From assembly GCF_009372235.1 (NCBI RefSeq), contig NZ_ML762921.1:372001-436000 (forward strand): a stretch of DNA of 64,000 bases. Direction: 5' to 3'. The translations under genes and the position numbers were made by a program. Shown one piece after another: positions 32,980-43,068 of this stretch (the stretch's first letter is position 1; each line of letters starts with the position of its first letter). Under the pieces are notes generated by a model. It worked only from the letters and a program-made list of their open reading frames with translations, made no database searches and was not told the DNA's origin. The DNA comes from Dickeya oryzae. GTDB taxonomy: Bacteria > Pseudomonadota > Gammaproteobacteria > Enterobacterales > Enterobacteriaceae.

Positions 32980-33458
32980 GGCGTTTCCTGCTCCGACTGC
33001 GCAGCCAGTATCGCCACAATTCGCTCACCCTCGGGAGTTCCCGCGTTGATCTTCGCCTGACGCCCCTCACCCTGATAGTCCAGCAGCAACTCAATATCCG
33101 CCTGCGGCAGAATACCCGCGCCTTGCTGTGGCCACTCAATCAGACAGAGTGCGTCCTGCGACAAATAATCACGGATACCCATGAACTCCAGTTCTTCCGG
33201 GTCGGCCAGTCGATAAAGGTCGAAGTGATATACCGGGCGCGGCAACAGCGCATAAGGCTCCACCAGCGTATAGGTCGGGCTTTTCACATTGCCCTGATGA
33301 CCCAGCGCCTGCAGGAACCCACGACTCAGTGTGGTTTTTCCTACCCCCAGGTCACCCAGTAGATAAATAATGGTAGCGCGCTCGCAGGCTTTGGCTAACG
33401 CCGCCCCCAGCGCAATCGTGGCTGCCTCATCCGGCAAAGGTAACAAAAGCGTCTTCAT
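32976..33458 (-). CDS. tsaE: TsaE, tRNA t6A biosynthesis ATPase
   Basis: TsaE is the P-loop ATPase that works with TsaB and TsaD in making N6-threonylcarbamoyladenosine at A37 of ANN-decoding tRNAs. The 160 residues carry the Walker [10 protein letters not shown] at 35-43, [10 protein letters not shown] and [18 protein letters not shown]. It overlaps both neighbours by four bases (nnr upstream, amiB downstream), so the three genes are translationally coupled. Confidence 0.96.
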   Translation of the reverse strand: MKTLLLPLPDEAATIALGAALAKACERATIIYLLGDLGVGKTTLSRGFLQALGHQGNVKSPTYTLVEPYALLPRPVYHFDLYRLADPEELEFMGIRDYLSQDALCLIEWPQQGAGILPQADIELLLDYQGEGRQAKINAGTPEGERIVAILAAQSEQETP

Positions 33459-34996
33459 TCTGTGTTTTCTAAGGATATCCGCTCAGGATTTACATACTGC
33501 GGCAATACCGCCATCAAATCGGTTGCCAACATCCCGCGTGTGCCCTGACGCTGCGCCAGCCAGTCTGCTGCCGCACCGTGGGCCACACAGCCCGCACAAG
33601 TTGCGTCGTACAACGACAGCCCTTGCGCCAGCATCGCCCCAATCATCCCCGCCAGCACATCGCCCATGCCACCGGTCGCCATGCCAGGATTCCCGACATC
33701 AGCGATCGCGACATCGCCCTGCTCACTGGCCAGCACCGTACCCGCACCTTTCAGCACCACCACGCCGCCATAACGTTTCACTAAACGTTGTGCGGCAAGT
33801 AAGCGGTCACTTTCGATATCGGCAATCCGGCAGTTCAACAGACGGGCCGCCTCGCCGGGGTGAGGCGTCAAAACGCGATTCTGACGTTTATGCGGACTGA
33901 TTGCCAGCAGGTTGAGTGCATCAGCATCCCATAACATGGATTTGTTACAATTTTCCACGATTCGCAGTGCGTTTTTTCCCCACTCTCGCTGCCCTAACCC
34001 TGGTCCGATAACCACCACATCCGCCCACTCAATGCCGGCCTTGACCGAATCTGTCGTCAGTTCCTGCACCATCAATTCCGGACGGGCCACCAGCAAAGCA
34101 GCCAGATAGTTTTTGTGAGTAAGTACTCGCACCAGGCCTGCACCACTGCGTAGCGCAGCTTCTCCGGCCATAAAAACCGCACCACCGGTACCTTCATCGC
34201 CGCCGATAATCAATAAGCGGCCATGATCCCCTTTGTGCGCGCCCGGACGCCGCGGCTTTAGCCATTGCGTGAGCGAGTCTGCCGTCAAGCGCCTCACTGG
34301 CGCTGTCTGTTCAGCCAGCCAGTCGCCTAGCCCCAAATCATGGTGATGAAGTTGCCCGACGACATCTCTCGCCTGACCGGTTAGTAAGCCGGGTTTCAGC
34401 GCGATAAAGGTTACCGTATGCGCGGCATGAATCACCGCACCAGCATAAGCGCCGGTGTGTGCGTTCAACCCGGAAGGAATATCCAGCGCGATAATCGGTG
34501 CCGGATGGCGATTAGCCTGAACAATCAAGCCGTCATAGGGCGCACGGGGAGCTGACGCCAGACCGGTTCCCAACAGACCATCGACAATCAAATCCACATC
34601 ATCAGGCCACGGTACCTCGCTATGCTGTTCGCTGCCACCGGCCTCATGCCACGCCTGACACGCCAGATGTGCCTCAGATGGTAGAGGCCGATCACCGCTT
34701 ACCGCCACTACCGTTACCGTTATGCCTGCAGCACGTGCCAGCGTGGCCACCACATAGGCGTCGCCACCATTGTTGCCATGCCCGCACAGAATCAACCAGT
34801 GCCGGGCGGCAGGATAATGTTGTCGGGCGAGGTGAAAAGCCGCCGCCCCGGCACGTTGCATGAGTGTATACAATGAAACGCCGACTGACTGCGCCGCATG
34901 CGACTCCTCGCGGCGCACCCAGTCAGGTAAAAAAACAGTATGAGGCAGGTCGGGTAATGATCCGCCGGGCTGATACACGCGTTGGTTCTGATGCAT
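33455..34996 (-). CDS. nnr: Nnr, bifunctional NAD(P)H-hydrate epimerase/dehydratase
   Basis: Nnr repairs hydrated NADH and NADPH: the N-terminal YjeF_N domain epimerises and the C-terminal ribokinase-like domain dehydrates using ADP. The 513 residues show [15 protein letters not shown] (the family usually has GGDGYVVA, so one Gly is Ala here), [11 protein letters not shown], and in the C-terminal half [35 protein letters not shown] and [13 protein letters not shown]. It heads the nnr-tsaE-amiB-mutL-miaA-hfq run. Confidence 0.95.
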   Translation of the reverse strand: MHQNQRVYQPGGSLPDLPHTVFLPDWVRREESHAAQSVGVSLYTLMQRAGAAAFHLARQHYPAARHWLILCGHGNNGGDAYVVATLARAAGITVTVVAVSGDRPLPSEAHLACQAWHEAGGSEQHSEVPWPDDVDLIVDGLLGTGLASAPRAPYDGLIVQANRHPAPIIALDIPSGLNAHTGAYAGAVIHAAHTVTFIALKPGLLTGQARDVVGQLHHHDLGLGDWLAEQTAPVRRLTADSLTQWLKPRRPGAHKGDHGRLLIIGGDEGTGGAVFMAGEAALRSGAGLVRVLTHKNYLAALLVARPELMVQELTTDSVKAGIEWADVVVIGPGLGQREWGKNALRIVENCNKSMLWDADALNLLAISPHKRQNRVLTPHPGEAARLLNCRIADIESDRLLAAQRLVKRYGGVVVLKGAGTVLASEQGDVAIADVGNPGMATGGMGDVLAGMIGAMLAQGLSLYDATCAGCVAHGAAADWLAQRQGTRGMLATDLMAVLPQYVNPERISLENTE

Positions 34997-35104
34997 GTCA
35001 TCCCTCCGTCGGTAGCAGAATTGTGGGCCTCAACTTAGCAAGGTCTGCCGGGAAGCGCCATATGCAGGAAGACCGAAAACGATAACAACCGGCCTCAATT
35101 TCAT

Positions 35105-35977
35105 TCAGCGCGACGCCCCTTCCAGCACATCGACAAACTGCTTTAATGCCTGAATATGCGTCTGCACGGTGTGTTCGTCACTGCTCATCCGTAACGTTTC
35201 ACGGACATCATTTATCCAGGCGACTGACGAAGACATATCCGCCTGAGCAAAACGTGTCGTTACCGGCTCGCCGGCAATCGATTGGAACACGCGGTCCGCG
35301 TTGGTCTGATATTCACTGATCCAGTCAGGGTGCTGGGGGAATTGCTTGACGAAATCGAGGTACGGCGTGGACCAGTCGCCCCCACTTTCCAGTGCACTCA
35401 TATAAGCCTGATAACGGTCAGGATCTTTTTCCTTCATGAGCGCGGAAACATCCACCTTATATTCATTCGTACCGGGAACCCGCTCAGGCAGGGTAAGGTA
35501 AGAAACTGAACCATCGTCACCCACCTGGCGTGTTTTCACCACGGAGGCCAGCAGATTGATACTTTCCATGAATGTGGCCTTCTTATCGCCGCTTAAATAC
35601 TGCTCGGCAAAGTAGCTGGCCTGCGACAAACCCAGTTCCAGCGCCAGTTGTCGTTGCTCGTCGTTCGACTCAGCCCCATTCACTATCTTGTCGTCAATCA
35701 AACGATATATCGCCTGCGAAACCTGCTCCGGCTGATCAGCCAGCGCCGCGGACAATCCATTCTCAATCTGAGAAGAAAAATAGTACCGCGCGGGTGAGTC
35801 AACAACATCGCCCTGTGCCAGTTGCCGTCCCTCATCGCTGATGTAAACGTATTCAACAGACGCGTTTTCCGTGGGTGCCGCATACTGCAAGGTCGCTTCC
35901 TGTGGTTGAGCAGGATTAATACGCACATTCAAATTCTGATTCACCAGCCGGTAAGCCGAAAGCGTTAATGTCTCCAC
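35105..35977 (-). CDS. Hypothetical protein between nnr and queG
   Basis: I do not recognise this 290-residue protein. It has no signal peptide or membrane segment and reads as a soluble, acidic, mostly helical protein. An N-terminal beta-rich part (METLTLSAYRLVNQNLNVRI, then ASVEYVYISDEGRQLAQGD) precedes helical stretches with repeated glutamine and aspartate residues. The start at 35977 has GGGAGGAACG about five bases upstream, a strong ribosome binding site, and composition looks coding throughout. In E. coli nnr and queG are adjacent and divergent, so this gene is an insertion into a conserved junction. Confidence 0.8.
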   Translation of the reverse strand: METLTLSAYRLVNQNLNVRINPAQPQEATLQYAAPTENASVEYVYISDEGRQLAQGDVVDSPARYYFSSQIENGLSAALADQPEQVSQAIYRLIDDKIVNGAESNDEQRQLALELGLSQASYFAEQYLSGDKKATFMESINLLASVVKTRQVGDDGSVSYLTLPERVPGTNEYKVDVSALMKEKDPDRYQAYMSALESGGDWSTPYLDFVKQFPQHPDWISEYQTNADRVFQSIAGEPVTTRFAQADMSSSVAWINDVRETLRMSSDEHTVQTHIQALKQFVDVLEGASR

Positions 35978-36150
35978 GTCGTTCCTCCCAGAGTCATAAG
36001 AATAATGGCTAGTTTGTTCAGGTTATCGACACATCATGCAAAAGTATTAATAAATATTTCCATTTATTACAATGGAGTCTCTGCTCACTACCAACGGCGT
36101 GAGGAGAATGTGATAAAATGGCTTCCCGGTTTTTTCCCCAATGGTTACGC

Positions 36151-37290
36151 ATGACATACCCCTACGACCTCGACGAACTCGCACAGCGCATTAAACTCTG
36201 GGGGCAGGAGTTGGGTTTCCAGCATGTAGGGATTTGCGATACCGATTTGTCTGATGAAGAACCCCAACTTCAGGCGTGGCTCGATAAGCAATATCACGGC
36301 GAAATGGAATGGATGGCGCGTCATGGCATGATGCGAGCCCGTCCACATGAGCTGCTGCCCGGTACGTTACGTGTTATCAGCGTGCGTATGAATTACCTGC
36401 CAGCCAAAGCCGCGTTTGCCAGCACATTGAAAAATCCACACCTTGGATATGTCAGCCGTTACGCGCTGGGGCGTGATTATCATAAGTTATTGCGTCAACG
36501 GCTAAAAAAGCTGGGCGATCAGATTCAGGCACACTGCGGCGAATTACAGTTTCGTCCCTTTGTCGATTCAGCACCTATCATGGAACGACCGCTGGCTGCT
36601 AAAGCCGGGCTTGGTTGGGTTGGCAAGCACTCACTGATATTGAACCGGGAAGCAGGCTCGTGGTTCTTTCTGGGGGAGTTGCTGATTGACCTGCCTTTAC
36701 CGGTAGATCAGCCGATTGAAGAACAATGTGGCAAATGCGTCGCGTGCATGACGACATGCCCGACGGGTGCGATTGTCGAGCCTTATACCGTTGATGCCCG
36801 GCGCTGCATTTCCTACCTGACGATTGAACTGGAAGGTGCTATTCCTGAAGACTTGCGACCTTTAATGGGAAATCGGATCTATGGTTGTGACGATTGTCAG
36901 TTGATTTGCCCCTGGAACCGCTTCTCGCAGCTTACCGATGAACCCGATTTCAGCCCACGCGCCGCGTTGCACGCACCGGAGTTACTGGAATTGTTTGGCT
37001 GGGATGAGGCTCGCTTCCTGCGAGTGACTGAAGGCTCAGCCATTCGACGCATCGGTCATGAACGTTGGCTACGCAATATCGCTGTCGCACTGGGCAACGC
37101 GCCTTATGAAGATAACATTGTGCTGGCGCTGCAAAACCGACTGGGAGAAAGTGCCTTGTTGGATGAACACATTCACTGGGCCATCAACCAACAGCTGATT
37201 CGGCGTGAGCAACACGCCCTTGACGTTCAGATGCCACAAAAGAGGCGGCTCGTTCGTGCGATAGAGAAAGGATTGCCACGCGATGCGTGA
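36151..37290 (+). CDS. queG: Epoxyqueuosine reductase
   Basis: QueG reduces epoxyqueuosine to queuosine in tRNA using cobalamin and two [4Fe-4S] clusters. From the ATG at 36151 the product has 379 residues, equal to E. coli, and starts MTYPYDLDELAQRIKLWG. An in-frame ATG at 36118 (390 residues) has AGGAG about 11 bases upstream and cannot be excluded. The cluster motifs are CGKCVACMTTCPTGAI and GCDDCQLICPWN; the cobalamin-domain parts RPHELLPGTLRVISVRMNYL and YALGRDYHKLLR are intact. The C-terminal HEAT-like part carries GSAIRRIGHERWLRNIAVAL. Confidence 0.94.
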   Translation: MTYPYDLDELAQRIKLWGQELGFQHVGICDTDLSDEEPQLQAWLDKQYHGEMEWMARHGMMRARPHELLPGTLRVISVRMNYLPAKAAFASTLKNPHLGYVSRYALGRDYHKLLRQRLKKLGDQIQAHCGELQFRPFVDSAPIMERPLAAKAGLGWVGKHSLILNREAGSWFFLGELLIDLPLPVDQPIEEQCGKCVACMTTCPTGAIVEPYTVDARRCISYLTIELEGAIPEDLRPLMGNRIYGCDDCQLICPWNRFSQLTDEPDFSPRAALHAPELLELFGWDEARFLRVTEGSAIRRIGHERWLRNIAVALGNAPYEDNIVLALQNRLGESALLDEHIHWAINQQLIRREQHALDVQMPQKRRLVRAIEKGLPRDA

Positions 37291-37331
37291 TATTTCTCGT
37301 TGTAATGGTTGATGATACTGAACCTTTCGCC

Positions 37332-37501
37332 TGTGGATAATTTTAAAAAAGCGTTGTCAATCAAGCATCACAAAAAGTACAAGTGATCTGGATAGCGTTT
37401 TTTATCATAATTTTTTCTTTTTATTTCAATGAATTGAAATAATCTCTTTTCTATGATGCTTTTCTCGGGACGCGCATAAACCATTTCCAGACTGTGGATA
37501 A
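37332..37501. promoter_or_regulatory. Candidate datA-like DnaA-binding region
   Basis: Two perfect DnaA boxes in the same orientation (TGTGGATAA, complement TTATCCACA) lie at 37332-37340 and 37493-37501, in AT-rich noncoding DNA between queG and a tRNA-Gly gene. In E. coli the DnaA titration locus datA occupies the interval between queG and glyVXY. A 22-bp palindrome lies between the boxes. No clear IHF consensus was found by eye, and E. coli datA has more boxes, so the assignment is an inference from position and motif. Confidence 0.5.
37421..37442. other. Perfect 10-bp inverted repeat
   Basis: TTATTTCAAT and ATTGAAATAA flank a central GA. It lies between the two DnaA boxes, with T-runs on both sides. 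It could be a protein-binding palindrome or a weak terminator for queG or the tRNA. Confidence 0.55.
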
Positions 37502-37569
37502 GTCTGTTCAGAAAAGTATGAATGTATGCAGAAAACGATATAAACAAGAAGAAACTGAGGAACAAAAAC

Positions 37570-37645
<76 letters not shown>

Positions 37646-37859
37646 ACACGCGACGCTTAAGTATTGACGTTTTTTCGATAAACGCAAACCAGCGTAGACA
37701 TATTTCGTACTGCTTTATGACATCACAATTAACTTATTGATTTAATTGCGTTTTAAAAGCTGTATCGCAAAGAGGGCAGCATTATGAACCAATCCGCCGC
37801 ATCTGACAAGAGGGGAAGAAATAATTTTATTACTCCCCTTTGAAACCAATAGGTTATCG

Positions 37860-38795
37860 TCAGTAAGGCTGCGAGAAATCCACTTCACCCGCCATCGACG
37901 CCCCCTGCCGAAAACGCTGCAGGTTAGCTAAAAACAACTGCCCCAACCGGGCAGGCACCAGTGGACCCGCAACATGCGTGGTGACCGTGAGATTCGGCGT
38001 CTGCCAAAACGGGTGTGTCTGTGGCAATGGTTCCTGCCTGAAGACATCCAACACGGCTCCGGCAATGCGTTGTTGACGCAGCGCCGCACACAAATCCGCA
38101 TCCACTACCGCGGTGCCACGCCCTATATTGATGAATAATGCGGAAGACTTCATCGAGGCAAACACCCCGGAATGGTAGATATCAGTCGTCGCGGGTGTAT
38201 CCGGCAGGATATTGATGACGTAATCGGCTAAACTCACCGCCTGTTCAAGCGAGGACAGCGAGTCCACGCGTTCAAACATCGGCATCTCGCGTGGTGAATG
38301 CGCAATACCCTGCAACACCACACCAAAGGGTTGCAGAAAAGTCGCGACTTCCCGACCGATATCCCCCGCGCCAACAATCAGCACCCGCCGTCCGAATAGT
38401 GACCCCGGCAAAATCTTCTTCCATTCGCCGTCGCGCTGGCTCTGATAGCGTTGCGACAAATGCAGCTCATGCTGTAGCAGATACGCGATGACATATTCGG
38501 CGATCGGCTGACCAAACACGCCGACAGCTCGGCTTAACCGATAATCACGCGGTAACCCCGCGGCCAGCAACGGCTTATAGCCCGCCCAGGTTGATTGCAG
38601 CCAGCGAGGTTTCACGCCCTGTGACAGCAGGCGGGCAGCTTTATCCGGCTCGCCGACCCAAATATCGCACGCCGCAGCCTGAGCTGGCTCGCCGGAACCG
38701 ATAACCAGCGTCAGTTCAGACGCGCTACCATACAGAACGTCTCGCAGCTCATCTGCGCGGGAATCCAACAGCAAAATGGATGTCATCGTTGTCAC
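37860..38795 (-). CDS. D-2-hydroxyacid dehydrogenase family protein
   Basis: This 311-residue enzyme belongs to the NAD(P)-dependent D-2-hydroxyacid dehydrogenases, in the GhrA-like part of the family. The Rossmann motif is RVLIVGAGDIGREVATFL, the catalytic arginine is in FINIGRGTAVVD, the glutamate in VFRQEPLP and the histidine in VTTHVAGP. Substrate cannot be read from sequence; glyoxylate or hydroxypyruvate reduction is the family norm. It is monocistronic and lies between two tRNA-Gly genes on the same strand, an unusual place. The spacer to the first tRNA (37646-37859) shows no other feature. Confidence 0.88.
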   Translation of the reverse strand: MTTMTSILLLDSRADELRDVLYGSASELTLVIGSGEPAQAAACDIWVGEPDKAARLLSQGVKPRWLQSTWAGYKPLLAAGLPRDYRLSRAVGVFGQPIAEYVIAYLLQHELHLSQRYQSQRDGEWKKILPGSLFGRRVLIVGAGDIGREVATFLQPFGVVLQGIAHSPREMPMFERVDSLSSLEQAVSLADYVINILPDTPATTDIYHSGVFASMKSSALFINIGRGTAVVDADLCAALRQQRIAGAVLDVFRQEPLPQTHPFWQTPNLTVTTHVAGPLVPARLGQLFLANLQRFRQGASMAGEVDFSQPY

Positions 38796-38924
38796 CAGTG
38801 AACAATCATGATGTCGATGATATAGGAAATCGTAATCGCGCCATATAGCAGTGACTTATGGGTCGATGGGGCAAAACTGGAATATTGAGAAAACAGTGTA
38901 CTGATTGAGATAGAAAAGAAATTT

Positions 38925-39000
<76 letters not shown>

Positions 39001-39567
39001 GTAGGAGGATTATTCAAAGCGCCTTGAAGCACCTAATTCTTTGTAATCTACTGATTATAAAGGCTTTAACACTTTAAGGCGTTTGGAATGGCGCTGATTA
39101 TGGACCGGTTATCACGCGCTGGCAAGCCTTTTTTCACCCCCCTGCTTTGTTTGCTTATAATATCGCCAGCTGCACATTATGCCATCAGACAGACGCTCAA
39201 ACCAACAGGGAACGATGAACAACGCGCATATATTACGTTAATGAAATAAATTGGTAGCTTTAGATATAAAATCTGATTGAGTGTGCTCTCTCATTCTGGC
39301 AAATTAAGCCGACACGGAATAAAAACGTCCACGGCTGGCACATCACACTAAAAATAATAATGCCAGTTTCAAATAGCGTTATACCCCAATATTCAGTCTG
39401 CAAAACCAGGTGCAATGTGTTTGTACCGGGCAACGGGAGCCGGATATCTGGCGGGTATATTACTCGACAACACCACAACCACTATTTCATTTTCATTCTT
39501 TTTACTCAGGCTTTTAAAAAGCCGTTTTAAAAAGCAGGTTGCTGGCTCATTTCTGGAGAGAACGCTT

Positions 39568-40245
39568 ATGCCAGATATTAATATATTTTTATCTTCTTTG
39601 CTCGAACGGCAATTACATGACGCTGCCGAGCGTTCCTGTATCCGGGAAGCCACCATGAGCCGACAGCAGTTACATCAAAAAGCCCGTGCACTGCTCGATC
39701 AACTCACCGGCATCGAAGACAATGAGCGGGCACAGCAAGACCGACCAACGTTACCGGCAGGCGATATTCGTGAACGTCTGGCTCGTGCCCGTCAGGCTAG
39801 TGCCTTTGTCAATGGTACAGGAGCCAACCCGTTCAGCGGGCTGACTTACCATCAATTATCGTTGATTATCTACGATGACAGCGGCGAGTTTACGTTGAAT
39901 GAACGCCGGGCGGCCTGGAGCGAAGCCTACACGCAGGATCAAGCCTGGCGTCAGCACATCGTCACGCAGGCCTGCCTCAACTATTGCCACCCACACTGGC
40001 AAATACAGTTTTTCACCGCTGTATTGAAAAATTACCGTTCATTGCCCGCGATTGAAAAAGCCCAATATCCGCGCCACTACGAACGGCAATTGCAATGTCA
40101 CATTCTACCCAGTGGCGACAGAGCACACCCGTTGGATTTTTCAGCCTTGTTTGATTACCCCAGCCTATTGGAAATGTTGCTTGCCATCAGGCAGGGCGCA
40201 GCCAGACGCGAAATCTTCTCCCCCACAGAGAACCCTATCCCTTGA
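39568..40245 (+). CDS. Hypothetical protein next to tRNA-Gly
   Basis: I do not recognise this 225-residue soluble protein. The start at 39568 is chosen because GGAGAG lies about eight bases upstream; the frame stays open for 51 codons further, but that part is low-complexity and lacks a ribosome site. It is helical, rich in Arg, Gln and Leu, with a possible coiled coil near residues 35-75, a central GANPFSGLTYHQLSLIIYD, and an aromatic stretch with CLNYCHPHWQIQFF. Its stop overlaps the end of the convergent monooxygenase gene by 11 bases. It lies where synteny with E. coli ends. Confidence 0.75.
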   Translation: MPDINIFLSSLLERQLHDAAERSCIREATMSRQQLHQKARALLDQLTGIEDNERAQQDRPTLPAGDIRERLARARQASAFVNGTGANPFSGLTYHQLSLIIYDDSGEFTLNERRAAWSEAYTQDQAWRQHIVTQACLNYCHPHWQIQFFTAVLKNYRSLPAIEKAQYPRHYERQLQCHILPSGDRAHPLDFSALFDYPSLLEMLLAIRQGAARREIFSPTENPIP

Positions 40246-41227
40246 TCCCGGTAGCCAGCGCACGTATCGACGTCAGACGTGCAGCCGGGTCGTTAACTGG
40301 CGTATGGATAATGAACTCGCTGACACCGAAACGCTGATGGTAATGCTGCAACTGGCGATGGACCTCCTGCGAGGTACCATACAAAATGTTCTGCGCCTGT
40401 TTTTCGATACGGAACTGTGTACTGCCAGCCTGTTGCACCAGCAGGTCAGCCTGCTCCTGAGTCAGCACGTTGAGCGGTGCACGGTCGTCAATATAGACCT
40501 TGTAGTTATACCGCTCGCCCGCCAGCATTTTCGCCTCATCATGACTTTCCGCTACGATAACCGACAGCGATAACAGTGCCTGTGCATGTTCGGGCTGGTA
40601 CTCGCGCCAGGTGAGGAACGCCTCCGTCAGCAGGCTTTCACTAGGCTGAATGAACCCGGCAAAGACAAAATTCCAGCCCAGCGAGGCCGCCAGACGCGCA
40701 CTTGCCGGACTGGCTCCCAGCAAAAAACGTGATGGCGACGCCGGTGGCAGCGGTGTGGCGAACAACCCGGCGTTCGATTGTGCCGACGCTGGCTCCAGCA
40801 ATGTATGCAGTTGCCGCAGTTTATCGTCAAATGTCACCTGGCGGGCCGGGTCAATCTCCTGTTGCAGCGCACGAGTAGCAAGCGGGAATCCGCCCGGTGC
40901 CTTACCAACGCCCAGGTCAACGCGCTCTGGTGCCAGCGATGACAGCACATGGAAATTCTCTGCCACTTTATAAGGGCTGTAATGCTGTAACATCACCCCG
41001 CCAGAACCAATGCGGATGTGGCGAGTATGCGCCAGCAACCAGGCAATCAGCACTTCCGGCGATGAGCCTGCCAGCGAATCAGAATTGTGGTGTTCTGATA
41101 CCCAGAAGCGAGAGTACCCCAATGTATCGGCGAGGCTGGCCAACGCTGTCGTCTGTGCCAATGCGTCAGCAGCGGTCATCCCTTGTGCAATCGGACTTTG
41201 ATCTAATAAACCAATACGATAGCTCAT
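40235..41227 (-). CDS. LLM-class flavin-dependent oxidoreductase (MsnO8/YtmO-like)
   Basis: This is a 330-residue luciferase-like monooxygenase with a TIM-barrel fold that would use reduced flavin and oxygen. Family features are GLLDQSPIAQG at the start, FWVSEHHN, IRIGSGGVMLQHYSPYKVAE and VDLGVGKAPGGFP, typical of the MsnO8/YhbW/YtmO group. The substrate is not known. It diverges from a second, DmoA-type monooxygenase across a 464-base region with degenerate 17-bp repeats, which suggests shared control and a role in the same sulfur-compound pathway. Its 3' end overlaps the convergent hypothetical gene. Confidence 0.88.
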   Translation of the reverse strand: MSYRIGLLDQSPIAQGMTAADALAQTTALASLADTLGYSRFWVSEHHNSDSLAGSSPEVLIAWLLAHTRHIRIGSGGVMLQHYSPYKVAENFHVLSSLAPERVDLGVGKAPGGFPLATRALQQEIDPARQVTFDDKLRQLHTLLEPASAQSNAGLFATPLPPASPSRFLLGASPASARLAASLGWNFVFAGFIQPSESLLTEAFLTWREYQPEHAQALLSLSVIVAESHDEAKMLAGERYNYKVYIDDRAPLNVLTQEQADLLVQQAGSTQFRIEKQAQNILYGTSQEVHRQLQHYHQRFGVSEFIIHTPVNDPAARLTSIRALATGIKG

Positions 41228-41364
41228 GTATTTCCTTTTTCTGATCTGGCCTGAATTTTCTGCATATTTTCATAGCCAGAAAAAATTCATAAATAACAAA
41301 ACAGCGTTTAAATAGTACAAATTCTCACTATCAGTAAATGAGAATCACAATAATCAGCGTAATG

Positions 41365-41486
41365 AACTATCTATTTTTACAGGCATGCTATTTTTACAGG
41401 GGTACTATTTCCACATGGCTACTTTTTCACCATGGAACTCTTCGAAAGGCATGCTTATTTTTCCGTGGCACTTATTTCATTTCCTG
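41365..41486. repeat. Degenerate 17-bp tandem repeats in divergent promoter
   Basis: About seven imperfect units with the theme CATGCTATTTTTACAGG run head to tail: two near-identical copies (ending at 41383 and 41400), then GGTACTATTTCCACATG, GCTACTTTTTCACCATG and three more divergent ones of 15-19 bases. The 41228-41691 gap separates two divergent monooxygenase genes, so the array lies in their regulatory region. Confidence 0.6.
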
Positions 41487-41691
41487 AATAAATAAATCAC
41501 AAAACCCCCTGAGATATTTTTTTGCTTTGGCATAGTCAATTTTGTTGTTTTACATCCCGAATCCTCTCATCAATAGTATTTTCCAGACGTTCCTGACCCT
41601 CTATTCCCCCTTCATAACGCGTTTTCCTGTGTTTCATCCCAGCCAGGAAGCGGGGGGCTTTTAACCAACATTTACCGTAGGGAGCATGCCA

Positions 41692-43068
41692 ATGAGTAAA
41701 AAAACGACTTCTGAACACCCTTCAAGCCCTGCACAACGTCAGTTGAGACTGGGGGTCATATTGCAAGGCGCAGCCGGCAATATGTCAGCCTGGCGACACA
41801 ACAACGTGGTACCGGATGCCAGCATCAATTTTGGTTTCGTGCTGGACACGGTGAAAAAAGCCGAGCTAGGGAAATTCGACTTCGCTTTTGTGGCGGATGG
41901 TTTATATATCAACGAAAAATCTATCCCTCACTTTCTTAACCGCTTTGAACCGCTGACACTGCTCTCAGCGCTGGCTGCCTCCACCCGTCACATCGGTTTA
42001 GTCGGTACGTTGTCCACCTCTTACAGCGAGCCGTTTACCACCGCTCGGCAGTTCGCCAGCCTCGATCACCTGAGCAACGGCCGTGCGGGCTGGAACGTCG
42101 TGACTTCGCCACTGGAAGGGTCAGCGAAGAATTTTTCCCGCGCCTCACACCCGGAACACGCCCTGCGCTACCGCATTGCCGATGAATTTTTGCAGGTGGT
42201 GAAAGGGTTATGGGATTCCTGGGAAGACGATGCGTTTATCCGCGACAAAGCCAGCGGCCGCTTCTTCGACCCGGAAAAACTGCATACGCTGAACCATCAG
42301 GGCGAATTTTTCTCGGTCGCCGGGCCACTGAATATCGGACGCACACCACAGGGTCGTCCGATTATCTTCCAGGCCGGTGCGTCAGATGACGGCAAGAAAC
42401 TGGCTGCCAGTCACGCCGATGCCATTTTCACCCACCAGCACACACTGAAGGAGGCGCAGGCGTTTTACCGCGACGTCAAGCAACAGTTGGTGGAACAAGG
42501 GCGACACGAAAACCAGTTGCACATCTTTCAGGGTGTTAGCGTGCTGGTGGGCGATAGCGCGGAAGATGTGGAACGCCAATATCAAACCACCGCCGCACTG
42601 GTCACCATCGAAGACGCGCTCAATTACCTCGGCCGTTACTTTGAACACTACGACTTCTCTCAACATCCGTTGGATGCCCCTTTCCCGGATATCGGCACGC
42701 TCGGCCAGAACAGTTTTCGCAGCACCACTGACGAAATCAAACGCAATGCCCGCGAACGCGGATTAACCCTGCGTCAGGTGGCGTTGGAAGCCACGACGCC
42801 CCGCCCGCTATTCAGCGGTACGCCGCAACAGGTGGCAGATGGGTTGCAGTCATGGTTCGAACAGTATGCCGCCGACGGTTTTATCATCCAGAGTGCCACA
42901 CCGGACAACTTCACCCGATTTGTCGATCAGGTGGTGCCATTGCTGCAACAGCGCGGCTTATTCCGCCAGGAGTACCCCGGCTACACGCTGCGGGAAAGCC
43001 TGGCGCTGGCGTTTCCTGCTAACCGTTACACCGCTGCTCGTCACCTCACCGAGGAAACGACACCATGA
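41692..43068 (+). CDS. NtaA/SnaA/DmoA-family FMN-dependent monooxygenase
   Basis: This 458-residue enzyme belongs to the NtaA/SnaA/SoxA(DszA)/DmoA flavin monooxygenases, which act with a separate flavin reductase. Typical segments are [41 protein letters not shown], the [18 protein letters not shown] core and [29 protein letters not shown]. The second ATG (41692) is used because AGGGAG lies seven bases before it and only one base before the first ATG. It overlaps the following binding-protein gene by four bases. Bacillus YxeK and YtnJ are relatives that act on S-substituted N-acetylcysteines; the same role here is an inference from the neighbours. Confidence 0.9.
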   Translation: MSKKTTSEHPSSPAQRQLRLGVILQGAAGNMSAWRHNNVVPDASINFGFVLDTVKKAELGKFDFAFVADGLYINEKSIPHFLNRFEPLTLLSALAASTRHIGLVGTLSTSYSEPFTTARQFASLDHLSNGRAGWNVVTSPLEGSAKNFSRASHPEHALRYRIADEFLQVVKGLWDSWEDDAFIRDKASGRFFDPEKLHTLNHQGEFFSVAGPLNIGRTPQGRPIIFQAGASDDGKKLAASHADAIFTHQHTLKEAQAFYRDVKQQLVEQGRHENQLHIFQGVSVLVGDSAEDVERQYQTTAALVTIEDALNYLGRYFEHYDFSQHPLDAPFPDIGTLGQNSFRSTTDEIKRNARERGLTLRQVALEATTPRPLFSGTPQQVADGLQSWFEQYAADGFIIQSATPDNFTRFVDQVVPLLQQRGLFRQEYPGYTLRESLALAFPANRYTAARHLTEETTP

